A stretch of DNA of 49,689 nt from JBPESN01 sp051710625 (GTDB taxonomy: Bacteria > Pseudomonadota > Gammaproteobacteria > Enterobacterales > Enterobacteriaceae). A program made the translations under genes and the position numbers. Position 1 is the first letter of the stretch; every line of letters begins with the position of its first letter. Of the stretch, positions 46,087 to 49,689 are shown one piece after another. Under the pieces are notes generated by a model. The model made no database searches. It worked only from the letters and a program-made list of their open reading frames with translations, and was not told the origin of the DNA. The stretch covers positions 1 through 49,689 of the forward strand of contig NZ_JBPESN010000014.1 of NCBI RefSeq assembly GCF_051710625.1, in the 5' to 3' direction.

Positions 46087-47188
46087 TTAGGGGTGGGTTT
46101 CGGGGCTGGACGGTGACGACTCGCCTACGCGCTCTGCGGCAGCAGCGGGATTGCGGGTGATAAACATCGCATCTCCGTAGCTGAAAAAACGATACGCCTG
46201 CGCCACCGCTTCCCGGTAAGCCGCCAGCGTATGGCGTTCGCCGGCGATCGCCGAAACGAGCATAATAAGAGTGGACTCGGGGAGATGAAAATTGGTTATC
46301 AGTATATCCACCACGCGGAACTGATAACTTGGGTAAATGAAAATGCGCGTATCGCCGAAAAATGGTGTCAGCGCTTGCTTACTGGCCGCGGCGGCGGCGC
46401 TCTCAAGCGAACGGACGAAGGTTGTGCCAACGGCAACGACGCGGTTGCCGCGCGCTTTGCATGCCAGTACCGCATCGACCACCTCCTGCGGTACTTCGGC
46501 ATACTCCGAATGCATCTGATGCTGTTCGATCTGGTTCACCCGTACCGGCTGAAAGGTACCCGCCCCTACATGAAGCGTGACAAACGCCATCTCAACGCCT
46601 TTGGCGCGTAGCGCTGCCAACAGCGGCTCATCGAAATGCAGACCGACGGTAGGCGCCGCCACCGCGCCGGGCCGTTCCGCCATAGACCGTCTGATACAGC
46701 TCGCGGTCCGCGGCGTCATCAGGCCTATCGATATAGGGCGGCAAAGGCATATGGCCGGCGGCATTCAAGAGCGTCAGGACATCGCGGGCGTCGTCAAAAC
46801 GCAATTCAAAAAGTGAATCGTGACGGGCCACCATCGTGGCGGCGATACTGTCATCATCCCCCAACAGCAGCGCGCTGCCGGGTTTCGGCGCTTTGGAAGC
46901 GCGGACGTGCGCAAGTACCCGCTTATCATCCAGAACCCTTTCTACCAGGACTTCAATTTTGCCGCCGCTGACTTTGCGGCCGAATAACCGCGCGGGGATC
47001 ACTCGGGTATTGTAGAAGACCAGTAAATCCCCGGGCGCCAGTTTCTCCAGCAAATCGGTAAAGACCTGATGCGCCAGCGCTTCTGTCGAGCCGTCGAGGG
47101 ATAACAAACGACAGGCGCTGCGTTGCGCCTGAGGATAGCGGGCAATCAGATTATCGGGTAATTCAAACGAGAAGTCGGCAACGCGCAT
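46087..47188 (-). pseudogene. queA: queA, SAM:tRNA ribosyltransferase-isomerase, single frameshift
   Basis: QueA converts preQ1-tRNA to epoxyqueuosine-tRNA using S-adenosylmethionine. The first 175 residues read normally (MRVADFSFELPDNLIARYPQ, VFYNTRVIPARLFGRK, ADRELYQTVYG), then one extra base near 46680 shifts the frame. The remaining frame is intact: ERPGAVAAPTVGLHFDEPLL, VTLHVGAGTFQPVRV, LITNFHLPESTLIMLVSAIA and SYGDAMFITRNPAA. If the base were removed the protein would be full length. Thus either a young pseudogene or a sequence error. First gene of the queA-tgt-yajC-secD-secF group. Confidence 0.87.
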
Positions 47189-47291
47189 GACAAGTCACTT
47201 CAGCTTAAAAGCAGGCGGCTTAGTCAGGGCTATGCGTTCCGCCCTGCAAGAATTAAGCAACAGCGGGCCGCTTTTGCCGTATACTGAAAGG

Positions 47292-47879
47292 ATGAATTTT
47301 CTTGCTCATCTGCATCTCGCCGCCCTGGCGCAAAGTTCATTACTCGGTAATCTGATGGCGGATTTTGTCCGCGGCGATCCCGACGGTTTTTATCCGCCCG
47401 CGGTCGTCGCCGGCATCCGTATGCATCGCCGCATCGATAGCCTTACCGATGTTCATGACGCGGTACGCCAGGTACGGACGCTGTTCTCACCGGCGACGCG
47501 GCGGGTGGCGCCTATTGCGCTGGATGTGGTTTGGGATCACTTTCTGGTGCGCCACTGGTCGCAGGTCGAACCGCAATGGCCGCTGGCGCAATTCGTCCTG
47601 CGGGCGCAGCGGAAAATTGCGCCGGCCCTGCCGGATACGCCGGCGGGCTTCCAGTCCCTCAACCGCTATCTATGGCGTGAACGCTGGCTGCGGCGCTATG
47701 CGGATATGCCCTTTCTGGCTCAGGTGCTTAACGGGATGGCCCAACGACGCCCGCGACTGTCGGCCCTCGGGGCAATTTTTCCAGAGATCCAGATGCATTA
47801 TCGCCCGCTGGAGGAGGCGTTCTGGCATTTGTATCCAGCGATGATGCAATTGGCCCGCCAGGGTGCGCTGGGCCGTTAA
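47292..47879 (+). CDS. acpH: Acyl carrier protein phosphodiesterase
   Basis: AcpH removes the phosphopantetheine group from acyl carrier protein. The 195-residue protein (193 in E. coli) begins MNFLAHLHLAALAQSSLLGN and shows the HD-like metal-binding region (GNLMADFVRGD, GIRMHRRIDSLTDVH, DVVWDHFLVRHWSQV). The start at 47292 is set by family similarity; an upstream in-frame open stretch begins inside the queA start and has no match. It is divergent from queA with a 103-base spacer, as in E. coli. Confidence 0.94.
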   Translation: MNFLAHLHLAALAQSSLLGNLMADFVRGDPDGFYPPAVVAGIRMHRRIDSLTDVHDAVRQVRTLFSPATRRVAPIALDVVWDHFLVRHWSQVEPQWPLAQFVLRAQRKIAPALPDTPAGFQSLNRYLWRERWLRRYADMPFLAQVLNGMAQRRPRLSALGAIFPEIQMHYRPLEEAFWHLYPAMMQLARQGALGR

Positions 47880-48021
47880 ACGAAGCCGGTCTCAAGGCGC
47901 CTTCCCCGCGCCCCCCTGCGCAATGTCCCTTCAACGGCACAACAATCCAGGATTGCCGGCGGAGGCCACGGGGTGTATGAATGGAAGGAGGGCAATTTTC
48001 AGACAGGAGTCAACGTTGACC

Positions 48022-48439
48022 ATGTATCCCATAGATGCGACAAGTTACCGTTCGGTGAAAGGATTCAATTCACGTGTGTGCTGGGCGCAACAATCTCAAC
48101 AATACCTCTATTGGCATTGAAAATGTGAATCTGGCATCGCTCAATAACGGGAAATTCACTTTTCCGCCCTATCATCCGGTGCAAACTGCGTCCATCATTC
48201 AATTAGCGCAGGATATCCTGCAACGGTATCCAGATATTAGCCCTACTCAGATTATCGGCCACGGCGATGCGGCACCCGGGCGGAAATTTGACCCCGGCGT
48301 GTGGGGTGGCAATCATTTCTGGACTCTTAAGTTAAACGATGGGTTAGCCGGAAGCCCTTTAATGGCACGCCTTACAGAGATTTTACAGATTTTGGACTCG
48401 TCGCAAAAAAATGGGCAGAAAATGATTCTCTTGCACTAA
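48022..48439 (+). pseudogene. N-acetylmuramoyl-L-alanine amidase (AmiD/AmpD type), internal deletion
   Basis: The first frame from 48022 reads MYPIDATSYRSVKGFNSRV, like the N-terminus of type-2 amidases. The next part of the domain, including the first zinc His, is missing. A different frame then reads NLNNTSIGIENVNLASLN, IIQLAQDILQRYPDISPTQI and IIGHGDAAPGRKFDPG, which contains the second zinc His and the DPG motif, and ends at 48439. A signal peptide is not seen. It lies at a break in E. coli synteny, beyond acpH. Confidence 0.8.
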
Positions 48440-48574
48440 ATTCTGGATTCGAATGACTGTGGTTTGAGCAGATTTAAAGGTAGCCTAAACGCTTTTTGGG
48501 CATCCATTATATATATGTGAATTAGGTTAAAAAATTTTGGTAAATCATAAAAATAATGAAATGAGATAGATAAT

Positions 48575-48595
48575 GGCCTAATCTTTATTTAGGCC
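48575..48595. terminator. Hairpin at the 3' end of the repressor gene
   Basis: GGCCTAA (48575-48581) pairs with TTAGGCC (48589-48595), overlapping the stop codon of the minus-strand repressor. The minus-strand sequence after it is ATTATC, a weak T stretch, so it may be a partial terminator. The 135 bases to its left (48440-48574) are AT-rich with no gene. Confidence 0.5.
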
Positions 48596-49167
48596 GCGCC
48601 ACTTTTCTTACAGTTTAAACTTGCCACATCTGCTACTGCACACTCTTCAGATACCGCCTCCTTTTTAGCTTCGTGTAGGGCTATCAGCCGTTCTTTTTCT
48701 TCTTTTGGAAGTTGGAGTAACAGGCTATCTAAGTCATCTTTACGTCCTGATAACGCCAATACACCCTTTGCCCTTCTTGCAAAAGCAGGCATTATTAATG
48801 CCTCTAAATCTTTTTTATTCAGCGACTTATAAATCATATGCCAAGTAGCTTCTAAAGGATCCTCTATTAGGCTTTCCTCGTTAATCGACAGAATCTCGCT
48901 AGTTGAGGCCACTTCTTTTTGAGTGCATAATAAACTAAATGCAAGCCAGTCCAGGCTGACGTGTTCCTTATATGTAATGCTCTGCACCACTGTATAAGAT
49001 GGTTCTGTACCTCTAGTTAAATAGTTGTGCAATGTTGAAAAGGATAACCCCCATTCAGTTGCAGCAGCTCTAGCGCTTCTATTGCCTATAAGTTGTTTAA
49101 GGCGTGCGACAAAATTTTCTTTTCCATCCATATCAAAAGCAAAATTACTTGTTTTCATTTTTTTCAT
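48589..49167 (-). CDS. Phage-type transcriptional repressor (CI-like helix-turn-helix)
   Basis: The 192-residue protein has an N-terminal helix-turn-helix (VARLKQLIGNRSARAAATEW, then GLSFSTLHNYLTRGTEPSYT, about residues 20-60) followed by VSLDWLAFSL, the usual continuation in phage repressors. The C-terminal part is mostly charged helix (LPKEEKERLIALHEAKKEAV) and lacks a recognisable peptidase S24 domain, so it would not self-cleave by RecA. The DNA is AT-rich compared with its GC-rich neighbours, suggesting transfer. It is divergent from a Ner-like gene, as in Mu-like phages. Exact phage family not determined. Confidence 0.75.
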   Translation of the reverse strand: MKKMKTSNFAFDMDGKENFVARLKQLIGNRSARAAATEWGLSFSTLHNYLTRGTEPSYTVVQSITYKEHVSLDWLAFSLLCTQKEVASTSEILSINEESLIEDPLEATWHMIYKSLNKKDLEALIMPAFARRAKGVLALSGRKDDLDSLLLQLPKEEKERLIALHEAKKEAVSEECAVADVASLNCKKSGAA

Positions 49168-49180
49168 TTTATTTTCTCTA

Positions 49181-49200
49181 TAACTAATTGATTATAGTTA
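49181..49200. promoter_or_regulatory. Candidate operator between repressor and Ner-like gene
   Basis: TAACTA (49181-49186) and TAGTTA (49195-49200) form an inverted repeat with an eight-base spacer, 14 bases upstream of the repressor start. The 176-base gap between the divergent genes is AT-rich and would contain their promoters. Binding by either protein is an inference. Confidence 0.4.
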
Positions 49201-49343
49201 ATAAAATACAAAAATATCTCTTATATGGGGCGATCAGAAAAGAAAATTCATTATTTGCTTTACTTGTCTTAAATTTGAGATGTCATTGCTGTATGGGTAA
49301 GCCCCATGACTTACACACATGGTTAACTTTTTAGGATAATTAA

Positions 49344-49550
49344 ATGTTAGATAGAAATGAAGTGAATCATCGTGACTGGCACCGGATTGATATTGTGGCC
49401 TCCCTGCACAATAAGGGGATCACCGTGCAAGATCTCTCCCGCGGCTCGGGGCTGGCGTCCAGCACGTTAAAAAACGCGCTGTATCGTCCCTATCCCAAAG
49501 GTGAACGCATTATCGCTAATGCACTCAATGTGGATCCGGCTAGCATTTAA
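49344..49550 (+). CDS. Ner-like DNA-binding protein (Nlp/SfsB family), slightly shortened
   Basis: Ner proteins are small regulators of Mu-like phages; the chromosomal relative is SfsB/Nlp. The 68-residue product has the family order: DWHRIDIVASLHNKGITVQD, then LSRGSGLASSTLKNALYRPY (helix-turn-helix) and PKGERIIANALNVDPASI. Most members continue WPSRY; here the codon after Ile is TAA, while LSRYMRKVS continues in the same frame beyond it. The last ten residues are therefore lost, which may or may not harm function. The rest of the window (49551-49689) holds nothing further I can identify. Confidence 0.72.
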   Translation: MLDRNEVNHRDWHRIDIVASLHNKGITVQDLSRGSGLASSTLKNALYRPYPKGERIIANALNVDPASI

Positions 49551-49689
49551 CTGAGTCGTTATATGCGCAAGGTGTCGTAATTATGTTTGTTACGGTGAGT
49601 GAGTCGGTTTACCCGGATTGCCTGGCACCTTGCAGGGACTTCGCTGGTCATTGAATAAGCGGACTGCAAATTCACCCGATTTAGTCCGT

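Noticed and set aside
46087..47188. Two separate genes in place of queA
   Set aside because: Both parts align to one QueA protein without a gap; a single extra base explains the split.
1..49689. CRISPR array, tRNA or rRNA genes
   Set aside because: No spaced direct repeats, cloverleaf with CCA end or rRNA-like sequence was noticed on reading; a tRNAscan or Infernal run would be needed to exclude small RNAs fully.

Overview
The window is a chromosomal segment of an enterobacterium of the Sodalis type: gene order and proteins follow the Escherichia coli region from ybaZ to acpH almost step by step, but close to half of the genes are broken by frameshifts, stop codons and internal deletions. 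Recent, widespread gene decay in an otherwise ordinary enterobacterial chromosome is typical of a young insect symbiont such as Sodalis glossinidius. The genus assignment is an inference from this pattern and from protein similarity recalled from memory, not from a search.

Layout, left to right. 1-6236: the ybaZ 3' end (+), then ybaY, amtB, glnK, mdlB and mdlA on the minus strand. Only glnK is intact, and it keeps a sigma-54 promoter with NtrC-like sites. tesB is missing between ybaY and amtB. 6237-9305: a decayed stretch with a PLP-enzyme pseudogene, a queC pseudogene, a nearly erased ybaW position and a frameshifted ybaV/comEA-like gene; cof, ybaE and decR are gone. 9450-18983: an intact protein-quality-control block on the minus strand (ppiD, hupB, lon, clpX, clpP, tig, bolA), with recognisable heat-shock promoters before lon and clpP. 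19273-21107: yajG intact, ampG ruined. 21108-26355: the complete cyoABCDE cytochrome bo3 operon behind a sigma-70 promoter and an unusual cluster of TGTCA/TGACA elements. 26568-31517: yajR and panE intact; yajQ, yajL and thiI broken. 31738-34785: intact xseB-ispA-dxs. 34887-36136: an inactivated IS3-family element whose insertion coincides with loss of the 5' part of yajO. 36690-40836: pgpA, thiL, nusB, ribE and ribD intact, nrdR frameshifted. 40909-47879: yajI remnant, then secF, secD, yajC and tgt intact, queA frameshifted, acpH intact. 48022-49550: a deleted amidase gene and, in AT-rich DNA, a divergent phage-type repressor/Ner pair.

What is kept: proteolysis and folding (Lon, ClpXP, trigger factor, PpiD), aerobic respiration (bo3 oxidase), isoprenoid precursors (Dxs, IspA), riboflavin (RibD, RibE), Sec translocation (SecD, SecF, YajC), pantothenate (PanE), thiamine phosphate activation (ThiL). 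What is lost: ammonium transport, a putative exporter pair, cell-wall recycling (AmpG, an amidase), queuosine synthesis (QueC, QueA) although Tgt remains, thiazole/4-thiouridine sulfur transfer (ThiI), and probably the NrdR repressor. I found no tRNA or rRNA gene, no CRISPR array and no clear undescribed multi-gene system. The most unusual signals are the G14 tract in ybaZ, the repeat cluster upstream of cyoA, and the IS3/yajO deletion junction.
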